Assembly: GCF_000024185.1 (NCBI RefSeq)
Contig: NC_013790.1
Location: forward strand, 1,201,501-1,265,500
Direction of reading: 5' to 3'
DNA length: 64,000 nt
DNA from: Methanobrevibacter ruminantium M1
GTDB lineage: Archaea; Methanobacteriota; Methanobacteria; Methanobacteriales; Methanobacteriaceae
Numbering within the stretch: the first letter of the stretch is position 1; each line of letters starts with the position of its first letter. A model generated the notes under the pieces. The model worked only from the letters and a program-made list of their open reading frames with translations. It searched no databases and was not told where the DNA came from. Of this stretch, positions 17,554-27,442 are shown piece after piece. The translations under genes and the position numbers were made by a program.

Positions 17554-18222
17554 ATGAGTCAAATGAAAAAAGATTGTGGTTATGCTGCTGCAGAATTGGT
17601 AAAAGACGGTCAAGTATTAGGGCTTGGAACTGGTTCAACAACCCTTTATTTTATTGAAAAGGTAGGGATGAGAGTTAGAGATGAAGGAATTGAAGTTATG
17701 GGAATTCCAACTTCCTTTCAGTCTTCCTTGCTTGCTCGCAAGTGGAACATTCCAATAACAAGCCTTGATGAGCATGAGATTGATTTGGCTGTTGACGGTG
17801 CAGATGAGATAGATCCGGACTTTAACTTAATCAAAGGTGGAGGAGCTGCACATACTATAGAAAAGATAGTTGACTATTCTGCTAAGGAATTGGTAATCAT
17901 TGCAGATGATTCCAAGCTCGTTAATGTTTTAGGTGCCTTCCCACTTCCTATAGAAATTATTCCAGTTTCCTTAAACCCTGTAACAAAGGCTTTAGAGGAT
18001 ATGGGAGGGGAAGTAAACATTAGAATGGGCCAAGCTAAGGATGGTCCTGTCATAACCGACAACGGAAACTTCATTTTGGATGTTTCTTTTGGAGAGATAG
18101 ACAATCCTATTTCTATGGAAAAAGAGTTAAACACCCTTCCTGGAGTTGTTGAAAACGGATTGTTTACTGAAATGGTAGATAAGGTTATTATTGGTTCTAA
18201 AGATGGTGTAAAATACTTATAA
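17554..18222 (+). CDS. rpiA: ribose-5-phosphate isomerase A
   Basis: Interconverts ribose-5-phosphate and ribulose-5-phosphate. 222 residues with GLGTGSTTLYFI, DGADEIDPDFNLIKGGGAA (catalytic Asp and Lys) and LVIIADDSK, all standard for RpiA. The in-frame TTG at 17542 overlaps the ribosome binding site TTTTGGTG, so ATG 17554 is the start. It follows a 220-base AT-rich gap with 10-base repeats, so it probably has its own promoter. Confidence 0.95.
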   Translation: MSQMKKDCGYAAAELVKDGQVLGLGTGSTTLYFIEKVGMRVRDEGIEVMGIPTSFQSSLLARKWNIPITSLDEHEIDLAVDGADEIDPDFNLIKGGGAAHTIEKIVDYSAKELVIIADDSKLVNVLGAFPLPIEIIPVSLNPVTKALEDMGGEVNIRMGQAKDGPVITDNGNFILDVSFGEIDNPISMEKELNTLPGVVENGLFTEMVDKVIIGSKDGVKYL

Positions 18223-18541
18223 TTTACACTTTTTTATTTTTTCTTTTTTTTTTAAAAAGCACTTATTACCTTATTCAATATTTGAGCTATTTTTTCTTAT
18301 TTTCAAAAATTCATCTCTTTTTAAGCCTTAAATTTTATCAATTTCTTATTTAACCTATTTAACTAATTAAACTATAAATAAGATAATTAAGATAAATATA
18401 GTATAATTCTAATATTCAATTTAAACAATTATTTTTTTAATCAATCATTGATTTTAATTATTAATTATTCTTATTCATACTTATTAGAATGTTTATATAT
18501 TTCAACTAACTAAAAAATCAATTTTATTGGGATTTGAGTAA
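18223..18541. other. intergenic region with promoter
   Basis: T-run after rpiA (18228-18255) probably ends that transcript. A TATA box TTTATATA is at 18492-18499. No gene seen. Confidence 0.45.
18492..18499 (+). promoter_or_regulatory. TATA box
   Basis: TTTATATA, 42 bases before the ATG at 18542, in typical archaeal box A position. Confidence 0.5.
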
Positions 18542-19876
18542 ATGAAAGTAGTTATAGTAGGTGGAGGAGCTGGAGGTATATCCACAGCTTCCAATCTTAG
18601 AAAATTAGACGAAGAAGTAGAGATTGTTGTATTGACTAGAGATAATCAAGTGTCTTACTCTCCTTGTGCAATTCCTTATGTACTTTCCGATAGGATCCAT
18701 TCATTTGATGACATTGTAATGAGGACTGTTGATGATTATAAGGCAAAAAACATTGATGTTATGCTTGAGACTGAAGTGACTGGAGTCGATTCAGCTAAAA
18801 AGCAAATCACCTATTCTAAAAATGGTGTTGTTCAAACCATGAACTATGATAAGCTTGTTCTTGCAACTGGAGGAAGTCCATTTGTCCCTCCTATGAAAGG
18901 GGTTGATTTAGATGGCGTATTTAAGATAAGAACTCTTGATGACGGAAAACAAGTAAAGGAATGGGCTGAAAACTGTAAAAGCGCTTTAGTAACTGGCGCA
19001 GGTCTTATTGGTATTGAGATAGCATATGCATTTAAAAAGATGGGCTTGAAGGTAACCTTATGTGAAATGTTGCCACAGATCGTTCCACGTTCACTTGATC
19101 CTGATATGGCTAAAATCCTTACTGACTATTTGATTGAAGAGGGAATTGATGTGGTTCTTGGCCAGCCTATTACAGAGCTTAAAGGGGAAGATGGCAAAGT
19201 CAAAAAGGCTGTCTTTGAAGACGGAACTGAAGCAGATGCAGATATGGTTATTTTGGCTACAGGTGTTAGAGCAGAGCTTAATTTAGCAAAAATGGCTGGA
19301 TGTGACTGTGGAAGATGGGCCATACTTGTAAATGATAGGATGGCTACCACCGTACCTGATGTCTATGCAGTTGGAGACTGTGTAGAGTCTTACAGTGCAA
19401 TTCTCAGATCAAACACTGTTTCTCAGTTAGGAACCACTGCAGTTCGTCAAGCTAAGACCTTGGCTCAGACTCTTGCCGGCAAACGTTCAAGATTCAATCC
19501 TGTGCTCAATTCCATGGTATCTAAAGTAGGCAAATTGGAGTTCGGTGCAGTAGGCCTTACCAGAAGCTTTGCACAGCAGAACAGCATAAAGGCAGTTGTA
19601 GGAAAGGTTGAGGCATTGACAAGGGCAAGGTATTATCCAAATGCAAAGCCTATGAATGTAAAGGTCATCTGTGATGCAGATGGTACAATAATAGGTTGCC
19701 AGATAATTGCAGAGGAAAGGGTAGCTGAGAGAATTGATACCATGACATTGGCAATCACTCAAGAGCTTACCTGCTTTGAACTCAGTAATATGGAGTTTGC
19801 TTATGCACCTCCTGTTTCCATGGTAACTGATCCATTGGTAATTGCTGTAGAGGAAGTCAGTAAAAAGTTTAATTAA
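18542..19876 (+). CDS. FAD-dependent pyridine nucleotide-disulfide oxidoreductase
   Basis: 444-residue flavoprotein of the CoA-disulfide reductase/NADH oxidase group. The FAD loop VVIVGGGAGGIS is at the N-terminus. Cys42 in SYSPCAIPYVL is the single redox cysteine of this group. The NAD loop LVTGAGLIGIEIAYAF is near residue 145, the second FAD motif is VPDVYAVGDCVE, and the C-terminal dimer domain contains YYPNAKPMNVKV. Possible roles are oxygen or peroxide detoxification by NADH oxidation, or reduction of CoA or persulfide disulfides. The sequence does not decide between them. Confidence 0.88.
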   Translation: MKVVIVGGGAGGISTASNLRKLDEEVEIVVLTRDNQVSYSPCAIPYVLSDRIHSFDDIVMRTVDDYKAKNIDVMLETEVTGVDSAKKQITYSKNGVVQTMNYDKLVLATGGSPFVPPMKGVDLDGVFKIRTLDDGKQVKEWAENCKSALVTGAGLIGIEIAYAFKKMGLKVTLCEMLPQIVPRSLDPDMAKILTDYLIEEGIDVVLGQPITELKGEDGKVKKAVFEDGTEADADMVILATGVRAELNLAKMAGCDCGRWAILVNDRMATTVPDVYAVGDCVESYSAILRSNTVSQLGTTAVRQAKTLAQTLAGKRSRFNPVLNSMVSKVGKLEFGAVGLTRSFAQQNSIKAVVGKVEALTRARYYPNAKPMNVKVICDADGTIIGCQIIAEERVAERIDTMTLAITQELTCFELSNMEFAYAPPVSMVTDPLVIAVEEVSKKFN

Positions 19877-20536
19877 GTTTAAACTTTTTATTTTTACCTT
19901 TATTCTTTCTTTTTTTAAATATTTTTTATAATTTTTTAATTTTAGCAATGTTTTTAGACTAATTTTTGTTTTCATTTATTTTTGCAATATTTATTTTTTA
20001 TTTTTGTTTAATTTTATCATTTTTGAATATTTATTCTTATTTTTAAAAAATTTATCTTGATTTTTATTAATTATTTTGCTTATTTTTCAATAAGAATTAT
20101 TCATTTTAGCTATTTATATTATATTTAATATTCATAAACTTTATATTTTCTAATAAATTCTAATAAATTTAGCTATTTAAAATTTAATTATTAATTTATT
20201 TCTTTTTATTAATTATATAAATAATTGCAAAAGTTATTTTTTATTTTTGTTTTAATTTCATAAAAAAATGCTAAATTTTATTACTATTCTCAATTATTTC
20301 ATCAAAATTAGTTTATTAATTTTTCAATTTTTTAACTATATTTGCAAACTTTACCTTTTATTTTTGTAGAATTTTTAATAAAAATCATTAGTTATTTATA
20401 TAACGGATAATAAATATTATAGTGTTAGATGATTAGTTTTTATATATAAAATTTATATAAAAATTCATTAAAAATCAATTTAATCTATAGACTTTAAGTC
20501 TTTAATAATTAATAATATTTTAGAGGAGTGTTTATT
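19877..20536. other. AT-rich intergenic region upstream of metG
   Basis: 660 bases with no gene. TATA-like boxes occur at 20395-20403 and 20442-20461. No repeats beyond short A/T runs. Confidence 0.45.
20442..20461 (+). promoter_or_regulatory. candidate TATA region of metG
   Basis: Overlapping TATATATAAA and TTTATATAAA, 76-95 bases before the metG start. Confidence 0.35.
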
Positions 20537-22612
20537 TTGACAAAAATATTTATTTCATGTGCCCTTCCATATGCAAACGGTCCATGTCATTTAGGTCACT
20601 TACGTTCAACATATATTCCAGCGGATATCTATGCAAGATATAACCGTATGGCTGGAAATGATGTCTTGATGGTATGTGCAACCGACGAGCATGGAACTCC
20701 AATTGCAGTTAAAGCAGATGCTGAAGGCAAGAAACCTATTGAAGTTGCAAAACGCTATCATGACATGATAGCCCGTGACATTGAAAGCTGTGACATCAGC
20801 CTTGACAATTTTGCAAGAACAAGCGACGAGTTGCATTATAAGATCTCACAAGACTTCTTCCTATACCTTTATGAAAAGGGATTGATCTATGAGGAAGCCA
20901 TTCAACAGCTTTATTGTGAAAACTGTGAAAAGTTCTTGCCAGATAGGTATGTTGAAGGAATCTGTCCTGTCTGTGGGGCTGAAGCAAGAGGAGACCACTG
21001 CGAATCCTGCGGAAGAGCTTTGGAACCGACTGAGCTTCTTGAGCCACACTGCCTTACCTGTGGAAATACTCCAGTAATAAGGGACAGCACACAATATTTC
21101 TTTAAGTTAAGCCATTTCCAGAATCAATTGGAAGAGTATATTACAACCAACGAGTATCTTCCTCCAAATGTCAGAAACTATGCTCAGAACTGGCTTAAGG
21201 AAGGCCTTGAAGATTGGATAATGACCCGTGATATGAAATGGGGTATTCCAGTTCCTCTTGAAGGCGCTAAAGGAAAGGTCATCTATGTATGGGGAGAGGC
21301 TTTCATCGGATATATTTCCTCTGCAGCTGCATGGAGCAGAAGAACTGGAATTCCTTGGGAAGACTATTGGGATGGACATGTTGTTCATTTCATTGGAAAG
21401 GACATTATCTATCACCATTCACTCTTTTGGCCTGCTATGCTTATGGGACATGACTGCAAGTTACCTGATGACATTTTTGCAGGTGAATTCTTATCCCTTG
21501 AAGGCAGAAAGATGTCTACCAGTAAGAATTGGGTTGTCTGGGTATCTGATTTTGTAAAAGACTTCGAATCAGACTTGCTTAGATTCTATCTAACTATTAG
21601 CGCTCCTTTAAATAAAGACACTGATTTCTCATGGGATGACTTTGGAAGAAGGGTAAATGATGAATTGGCAGATATAATTGGAAACTTCTTGCATAGGACT
21701 TTTACATTCACTCATAAGTTCTTTGACGGTAAGGTCCCTGAATATGCAAATCCAAGTGAAGAGGACTTGGAATTTGAAGCTGAGATTAAGGAATTACCTG
21801 CTAAAGTGGGAGAGCTTATCTCAAGCATGAAGTTTAGGGAAGGTTTGGTTGAGATTCTCAAGACTGCCAAATCTGCCAATAAGTACTTTAATGATCAAGA
21901 GCCATGGAAAGCTGTAAAAGAAAACCCACAAAAGGCTTCTAACTGTTTATATTTATCCAATCAGTTCTGTAAATCCTTGGCAATTCTTTTAAAACCTTAT
22001 ATTCCAAATAAGGCAGATGCAATCTGTGATATAATTAATATTTCTAAGGAAAACGTTTGGGATGATGCAAGCATATTCCTAGAGAATGGTCATGAGATAA
22101 ATAAGGCAAAGCCACTCTTTAAGAAGATTGAAGATAAGGTTATTGAAGCTCAAAAGGAAAAGTTATATGCTAACCTAGAGGATTCAGAAGAAACTAAAGA
22201 TGATAAAGACAATAAAAAAGATAAAAAAGATAAATCTAATAAGAATAAATCAAATAAAGACAAAAAAGATAAATCTAAATCAAATGATGGTGAAAAAATG
22301 GATTTAATTAGCATTGATGAATTTGCAAAAGTGGAAATTAGAATAGGAAAGATTGTAGAGATTGAAAAAATAGAAAAATCAAATAAATTATTAAAGACCC
22401 AAATTGACATTGGAGATAAGACCATTCAAGTTATTGCAGGTCTTGGAAAAAGATATGCTCCTGAAGACTTATTAGGCAAAAAGGTACCTGTAGTAACCAA
22501 TCTTAAACCAGCTAAATTGATGGGTGAATTATCTGAAGGAATGATTATGGCTACTGAAAGTGCAGCTATTTTAACTCCTGACGATTGTGAAATTGGCGAA
22601 TTACTTATGTAA
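20537..22612 (+). CDS. metG: methionyl-tRNA synthetase with C-terminal tRNA-binding domain
   Basis: 691-residue class I synthetase. The N-terminal [20 protein letters not shown] holds the HIGH-type motif, and [11 protein letters not shown] is the KMSKS loop. Two zinc knuckles are visible: CENCEKF with CPVCG, and CESCG with CLTCG. After the anticodon domain a highly charged Lys/Asp/Asn linker (about residues 550-590) joins a Trbp111-like tRNA-binding domain starting [20 protein letters not shown]. The start is TTG at 20537: the in-frame GTG at 20528 lies in the ribosome binding site GAGGAGTG, and [11 protein letters not shown] is the usual N-terminus. Confidence 0.95.
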   Translation: MTKIFISCALPYANGPCHLGHLRSTYIPADIYARYNRMAGNDVLMVCATDEHGTPIAVKADAEGKKPIEVAKRYHDMIARDIESCDISLDNFARTSDELHYKISQDFFLYLYEKGLIYEEAIQQLYCENCEKFLPDRYVEGICPVCGAEARGDHCESCGRALEPTELLEPHCLTCGNTPVIRDSTQYFFKLSHFQNQLEEYITTNEYLPPNVRNYAQNWLKEGLEDWIMTRDMKWGIPVPLEGAKGKVIYVWGEAFIGYISSAAAWSRRTGIPWEDYWDGHVVHFIGKDIIYHHSLFWPAMLMGHDCKLPDDIFAGEFLSLEGRKMSTSKNWVVWVSDFVKDFESDLLRFYLTISAPLNKDTDFSWDDFGRRVNDELADIIGNFLHRTFTFTHKFFDGKVPEYANPSEEDLEFEAEIKELPAKVGELISSMKFREGLVEILKTAKSANKYFNDQEPWKAVKENPQKASNCLYLSNQFCKSLAILLKPYIPNKADAICDIINISKENVWDDASIFLENGHEINKAKPLFKKIEDKVIEAQKEKLYANLEDSEETKDDKDNKKDKKDKSNKNKSNKDKKDKSKSNDGEKMDLISIDEFAKVEIRIGKIVEIEKIEKSNKLLKTQIDIGDKTIQVIAGLGKRYAPEDLLGKKVPVVTNLKPAKLMGELSEGMIMATESAAILTPDDCEIGELLM

Positions 22613-22801
22613 TTTGCTTAATTTTTATTTATTTTTAATATTTATTCATTAATTAATGTTTAAGTTAAAATTGCAATGTTTAATTTTTAGTTTAAACATA
22701 TTTCTTAAACATTTTAAAAAAATAAATTCAATTCAAATATCCAAAATTAATCAAATAAATTCTTTCGGCGGAGAATTTATAAAAGTCCTCACGGTGATAT
22801 T

Positions 22802-24379
22802 ATGGATGAATCATTAATGATAACAGAGTCTGAGAAATTTTTAAATCAAATAGAGAGGGAGAAGTTAGATCTAACCAATCTTAAGTCTGACTTTAGTGAC
22901 TTGGAGTCATATTTAGAGGTTTACGAACTTCTAAAAAGCAACTTTGACAAGCTCCAGGACATGAAGGAAAGTATGGATGAGAGAGGTTATACTGCTCCAT
23001 TCAGATCTCTCAATCGTTATGGTTCTCGTGTAAGTGAGGATGTTGATTATGAGGAACTAGGTGAATTGAACCGCCATAACACTATTTTTAGAAACAATGC
23101 CTCTGCTAAAAAGAACAGCTTTGATAGGGTAAAATATGCCATAGCAGCTCATAGGATTGCCTTAGGCAATCTTGAGGAATATGCCAAAATCAGATGCAAG
23201 GACTGTCAAAAGTCATATAAGGTTAGCACATTCCTTGAAAACTCTAAGACCTGCAAATGCGGAAGCACTGATTTTGAGCTTAAGGTAAACCACTCTGGAA
23301 TCCATAGATTGGAAATCATTCCTTATCTTCCATTATCCGGCAATTATATGGTTCTTCTCTCCAGCTTATCCGGTTGGGGAAGGGATTCATTCAGAAGAAT
23401 CCTAAACATATTGCAGCAGAAAAGAAAAGGTGTTGTAAAGACTGTAACTCCTATAATCCGCATAAAGGAAAATGGCAGAACCATTACTAAAAGGGTAAAC
23501 CTTGATAGTGAATTTGCAGATTGCTATGAAGAGGAACTTAGAAGAATATATGGTAAGGGAGTTAGAATAGAAAGGCTTGAATTCCATAGTACAAAGCCAA
23601 CAATAGTTAATGATAAGTATACCCGTACCAATCTGGCCTTGGCTTATGTCAAGCATGCTGAAGACATTGTTTCAAGACATGAGGAAGAGATTTTTGAGGA
23701 AAACATCAAGGACTTGAATAATCTTAAGACCTATGATGAGCTTATCTATTCAGTCAATCTTGAAAAGCCTGAATATATGGATGAGGATGACTTAGACTCT
23801 TGGAGAGAGCAAAAGATTCAGGACAATCTTTTGGAATTAGGCCTTATGGACAAATATGGGCACTTAGATAAGCAATTAAAGAAAGACCTAAAGGAAAGGG
23901 AGAGAATAAAGTCTAAGATTTTTGCAGACATTGCACCAACCCTTATTCTTTGGGACATTTCCAAATATTATCTCTGCACATCCTATGACCGCCGTAAAAG
24001 GTATGGATCTCCATTCCCTTTCATTAGAAACGATTTAGACAGACAGCAGCGTAAGGTATTTGCAAATCCCCATGCAAATGTAGTAGGTCTCCTTAGGGAA
24101 AAGGAGAAAAAGCATATGATAGCAATAGATGAGATGGATTTATTGCTGTATAAAAAGTTTAAATTGGAAAAGAGAATTAAGAACACTAATTTTAAGCTGA
24201 ATTATGCAGCACTAGGACCCGCTATTGTATTTGCAAATTCTGATTACAACATTAAGGAAGTTTCTAGAGCATATAAAGTTGGAGAGAAAAGCGTAAAAAG
24301 AGAGATTATGAATATTAAGAGCTTTAGAAAGCCAAACAGTAAAAAATCAAGAGAGTTTTTAGGTAAGATTAAGGGGTAG
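22802..24379 (+). CDS. DUF530-like methanogen protein
   Basis: 525-residue cytoplasmic protein. It resembles the DUF530 family of methanogens by size and architecture: an N-terminal helical region, a zinc ribbon (CKDCQKSY, then CKCGSTDF, about residues 137-160), a central domain with GWGRDSFRRILNIL, and a basic C-terminus containing a helix-turn-helix-like segment (DYNIKEVSRAYKVGEKSVKR). No catalytic motif is recognised. The ribbon and HTH suggest nucleic-acid binding. The ATG follows TCACGGTGATATT. Family assignment is from memory and moderately sure. Confidence 0.6.
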   Translation: MDESLMITESEKFLNQIEREKLDLTNLKSDFSDLESYLEVYELLKSNFDKLQDMKESMDERGYTAPFRSLNRYGSRVSEDVDYEELGELNRHNTIFRNNASAKKNSFDRVKYAIAAHRIALGNLEEYAKIRCKDCQKSYKVSTFLENSKTCKCGSTDFELKVNHSGIHRLEIIPYLPLSGNYMVLLSSLSGWGRDSFRRILNILQQKRKGVVKTVTPIIRIKENGRTITKRVNLDSEFADCYEEELRRIYGKGVRIERLEFHSTKPTIVNDKYTRTNLALAYVKHAEDIVSRHEEEIFEENIKDLNNLKTYDELIYSVNLEKPEYMDEDDLDSWREQKIQDNLLELGLMDKYGHLDKQLKKDLKERERIKSKIFADIAPTLILWDISKYYLCTSYDRRKRYGSPFPFIRNDLDRQQRKVFANPHANVVGLLREKEKKHMIAIDEMDLLLYKKFKLEKRIKNTNFKLNYAALGPAIVFANSDYNIKEVSRAYKVGEKSVKREIMNIKSFRKPNSKKSREFLGKIKG

Positions 24380-24430
24380 TCTCTTTTTTATGGATTTTTC
24401 TTATTCATTTTTTTGTTTTATATTTTTAGT

Positions 24431-24505
24431 TGTGATTTGAATTTCAGAAAAATAATTTTTATCTATAGTTTGTGATTTAAATTTTAGAAAAATAATTTTT
24501 ATCTA
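24431..24505. repeat. 40-bp direct repeat
   Basis: Two 35-base near-identical copies (24431-24465 and 24471-24505) beginning TGTGATTT, directly before the next gene; the second ends 15 bases before its start codon. Confidence 0.9.
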
Positions 24506-24520
24506 TTATGGGTGCATTAT

Positions 24521-25228
24521 ATGAGTTATGATTTTGATGACTTTGATGAGGATTTCGATGATGATGAGTTTGATGAATCTGAGGATTATGATGACTTTGA
24601 TGAAGATTTCGAAGATGATTTTGAGGACGATTTTGAAGATGACTTTGATGACTTTGACTTCGATGATGACTTTGACAATCTAGACTCAAAATCAAAGGAA
24701 GATATTGATATATTTGATGAAAAACCACTTGAAACTGATTCAGGTTATGAAAGAACCGCTGTAGAGGTTCATGTTTCAAGTCCTTTAAGTTCAAGAAAGC
24801 TTGTTGAACTTATGGACACTTATCCTTCCTTAAAGAGAATTACTTGTCCTAAAAGCATTTATGATAGAATGTCTTCAAAATATATTAAAATTTTAAAGGA
24901 AGATTTGAACATCACTGTTGAAATCAAATATAATTGGGGAAAGAAAAAATACACAAAAAAGGAAGTCGATTCTGTAATTGAATTGTTCAATGAGGGAAAA
25001 CGTTCAGGTGAAATTGCTTCACAATTGGATATGCCTATTTCCAATGTTAATTATATCAAATCCAAATACTCTGATAGGATCAATGTAAAGCATTATAAAA
25101 AGAAATATGATGATGAATGCAGATTAAGGATAAAATCCATGAAGGAAGATGGCTTAAAGCCAAAAGAGATTTCTCAAAATCTGGGCATTCCAGTTAGATC
25201 TGTTTATTATATTTTGAATAAGAAATGA
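24521..25228 (+). CDS. acidic DUF1699-like protein with HTH segments
   Basis: 235 residues. Residues 4-65 are almost entirely Asp, Glu and Phe in DFDD/EDDF repeats. Next comes a segment (about 78-130: SSRKLVELMDTYPSLKRITC, PKSIYDRMS) resembling DUF1699, a small methanogen family. The C-terminal 100 residues contain two helix-turn-helix-like units (KRSGEIASQLDMPISNVNYI and LKPKEISQNLGIPVRSVYYI). The GTG at 24512 is part of the ribosome binding site GGGTG, so ATG 24521 is used. A DNA-binding protein with an acidic tail that could compete with DNA or bind basic chromatin proteins; function is inferred. Confidence 0.6.
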   Translation: MSYDFDDFDEDFDDDEFDESEDYDDFDEDFEDDFEDDFEDDFDDFDFDDDFDNLDSKSKEDIDIFDEKPLETDSGYERTAVEVHVSSPLSSRKLVELMDTYPSLKRITCPKSIYDRMSSKYIKILKEDLNITVEIKYNWGKKKYTKKEVDSVIELFNEGKRSGEIASQLDMPISNVNYIKSKYSDRINVKHYKKKYDDECRLRIKSMKEDGLKPKEISQNLGIPVRSVYYILNKK

Positions 25229-25607
25229 TTTTTTTATTTCCTTTTTTTTTATTTCCTATATAATATTACTTTTTTTTTTAAATTATGATATAAATTTAAT
25301 TTTAGTTTTCTAATTTTTATACATAATTACTATCTTTTTATTTTTTTCAACAGCTTTTCAAGTATTTTTTAAAATTTTTATTTGTTTCTTTAAAATTCCT
25401 TTCATATAATTGAAAGGATATTAATTTATTTTTACTTTGATATGAAACGAATAATTTTAATTAATTATCATTTTTATTATTTTATATTTTCTCTCATTTT
25501 CTTGGATATTTTTATGCATAGGACTATTTTATATTTTTAAATATCCCAATTCCTTTAATTTTTGCTTTATTCTTTAAATAAGCCCTAAAAAATCTTTTCA
25601 TAACATT

Positions 25608-25634
25608 TATATATTAGATTAAATAAATATATAT
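25608..25634 (+). promoter_or_regulatory. candidate TATA boxes with no gene downstream
   Basis: TTTATATATTA and ATATATATAG lie within a region that has no coding sequence for another 1.8 kb. They could start a noncoding RNA or a long adhesin leader. Confidence 0.35.
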
Positions 25635-26230
25635 AGTATAATGGACAGTTTTCGATTAATCCTTTTTCAACGATAAAAACCTAATTTGGTTAAGTTAATA
25701 TGCTAATTATATTAATATTCTTTAAATTGTCTTATTTGGATTAAATGATTTGAATTTTATCTAAAAATAATTTAACTTTATTTATTGATAAAATAAAGAT
25801 TTTATGGGAGTCTTTTCTTTGTTTTATCTTTTAAATATCCTTTAATTTTTTAGATATTCTTATAATTTTTTCAGCAAAAATAAGTAAATTTTAAGTTTAT
25901 TTTTGTCTTAATTTTAACTTGATCATATTAAATTTGTTTTAAAAGATTAATTTGAAAAGTTCATAAAAATTTAGTAAAAATTAAATCAATGCTTATTAGC
26001 CTTTGAATTAATTATTCACTTATTCAATTTCATTATTGGATCTAATTTATGGGAGTCTATTAGTGAAGGTATTGCTTTGAATATGATGCTGATATATGGG
26101 AGTCTATTGGCGTGGAGTAATTAAATCATGAATTAATCATTGTGAGATTTTGCTAGAATTAATTTATTTAAAGAAATAGACAGAATTTAAAAAATCAATT
26201 AATCCAGTACTTCTGGTAAAAAAGTGAAAA

Positions 26231-26384
26231 AATCAGTAATCCTGATTTAAATGTGAAATCATTTTCACTAAAACTCATTTTTTGAGTTTAAAGTTTAGTT
26301 CTGATTTCAGGAGAAATTATATTTCTAAAACTCATTTTTTGAGTTTAAAGATGAAATCATAATTTCTGGAGAAATTATATTTAT
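26231..26384 (+). ncRNA. array of small hairpins (possible structured RNA)
   Basis: Perfect stems at 26231-26247 (AATCAG/CTGATT), 26253-26268 (GTGAAA/TTTCAC), 26271-26289 and 26328-26346 (both AAACTCA/TGAGTTT), 26312-26326 (AGAAAT/ATTTCT) and 26353-26366 (GAAAT/ATTTC). The part from 26271 is a direct repeat of 57-58 bases. Whether it is transcribed is unknown. Confidence 0.35.
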
Positions 26385-27080
26385 TATATAATTAAAGATG
26401 TTGAATTTATATAAATTGTATGGGCTTTAAAATATATAGCTGCAGAGGATTTTACTATCACAGTCAAATATCTGGTTTAAGAAGAATTCAGTCTTACAGA
26501 ATATTTCTTAAGCTATTGTTTGATTAAAATAGTTCTATTCTTATAAGCTAAGGTAAAAGATATGATTTTAAAGAGTGTATAATTTTCGTACTATGTTTGT
26601 TGAATGATATTTTTCATAAATTATATGATTATTACAATTTAATTAAATAAATTTGATTCGCCTTTATACAATCAGAAAGATCAAGCAATTGAAATTCTAT
26701 TGACTAATGATCATGAATTTGGCCGCAATCACAATATTCATATAATTTGGTTTGAAAAATATTTTAGTTTATTGAAAGTATATAATTTGAATAATGAAAA
26801 CATAATTTATATGGTTGTTTTTAATTTATTCAAATTAAAAAATTATTAATCAATAAAAAAGAAATAAAAAGTGATTATTTGAGGAAATTATTGATTGATA
26901 ATTCATCAATTATTAATTAAGCTAAACTGAAGCAAGTTAAAAATAATTAATTAATGATTGTAAAACAATCATATAATAAGTTCAAGTTATATGATTTAAA
27001 TTATAATTAAAGGAGATAAAATCAGATTATATGTTTGAATATTGTAATTAACGGGTTAAATTTAAAATAAAAAACTAAAA

Positions 27081-27170
27081 TAATATCAATTCGAATATGC
27101 ATCACAAATGAAAAGAAAATTTATTAAATGTGTGTGTAAGACTTGGCATATTCAAAATTATTTGATATTA
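27081..27170. repeat. nested inverted repeat
   Basis: Outer arms TAATATCAA (27081-27089) and TTGATATTA (27162-27170), inner arms GAATATGC (27093-27100) and GCATATTC (27146-27153). A T-run follows at 27173-27180, so it could end a transcript. Confidence 0.5.
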
Positions 27171-27442
27171 TTGGTTTTTTCTGTGTATAAAGGAAAGATA
27201 ATAAAGTTAACTATTATAAAAATAGGTGTTTTAAAAATTAACTAAAATGGTGTAAATGAACTAAATGATGTGTATCAAATACTTACTTTTTGGGTATTTA
27301 TCACATTTTTGAAAACGAGTGTTACTTATAATAAAAAATTTATCAAAATTTGAATGCTTAGTTTTATAGTATTTATCACATTTTATTATTTTGTTGAATT
27401 AAAATTTTATTAATTAAATTTTTATTAAAGGAGGGTAAGTAA

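Larger units (their letters stand above)
25229..27442. other. 2.2 kb gene-free region upstream of the giant adhesin
   Basis: No reading frame longer than 60 codons with a good start. TATA-like boxes lie at 25608-25617 and 25627-25634, so an RNA may start near 25650. Three copies of ATGGGAGTCT occur at 25804, 26049 and 26096. A cluster of small hairpins lies at 26231-26384, a perfect 8-bp hairpin at 26954-26972 (ATGATTGT, AAA, ACAATCAT), a nested inverted repeat at 27081-27170, and a direct repeat TATTTATCACATTTT at 27294 and 27369. The region is either a very long leader of the adhesin gene or carries one or more noncoding RNAs. Confidence 0.5.

Noticed and set aside
27031-27051. Six-codon frame (MFEYCN) after AAAGGAGATAAAATC as a leader peptide
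   Set aside because: The spacing from GGAG to ATG is longer than usual and there is no supporting structure tied to it; chance is likely in this DNA.
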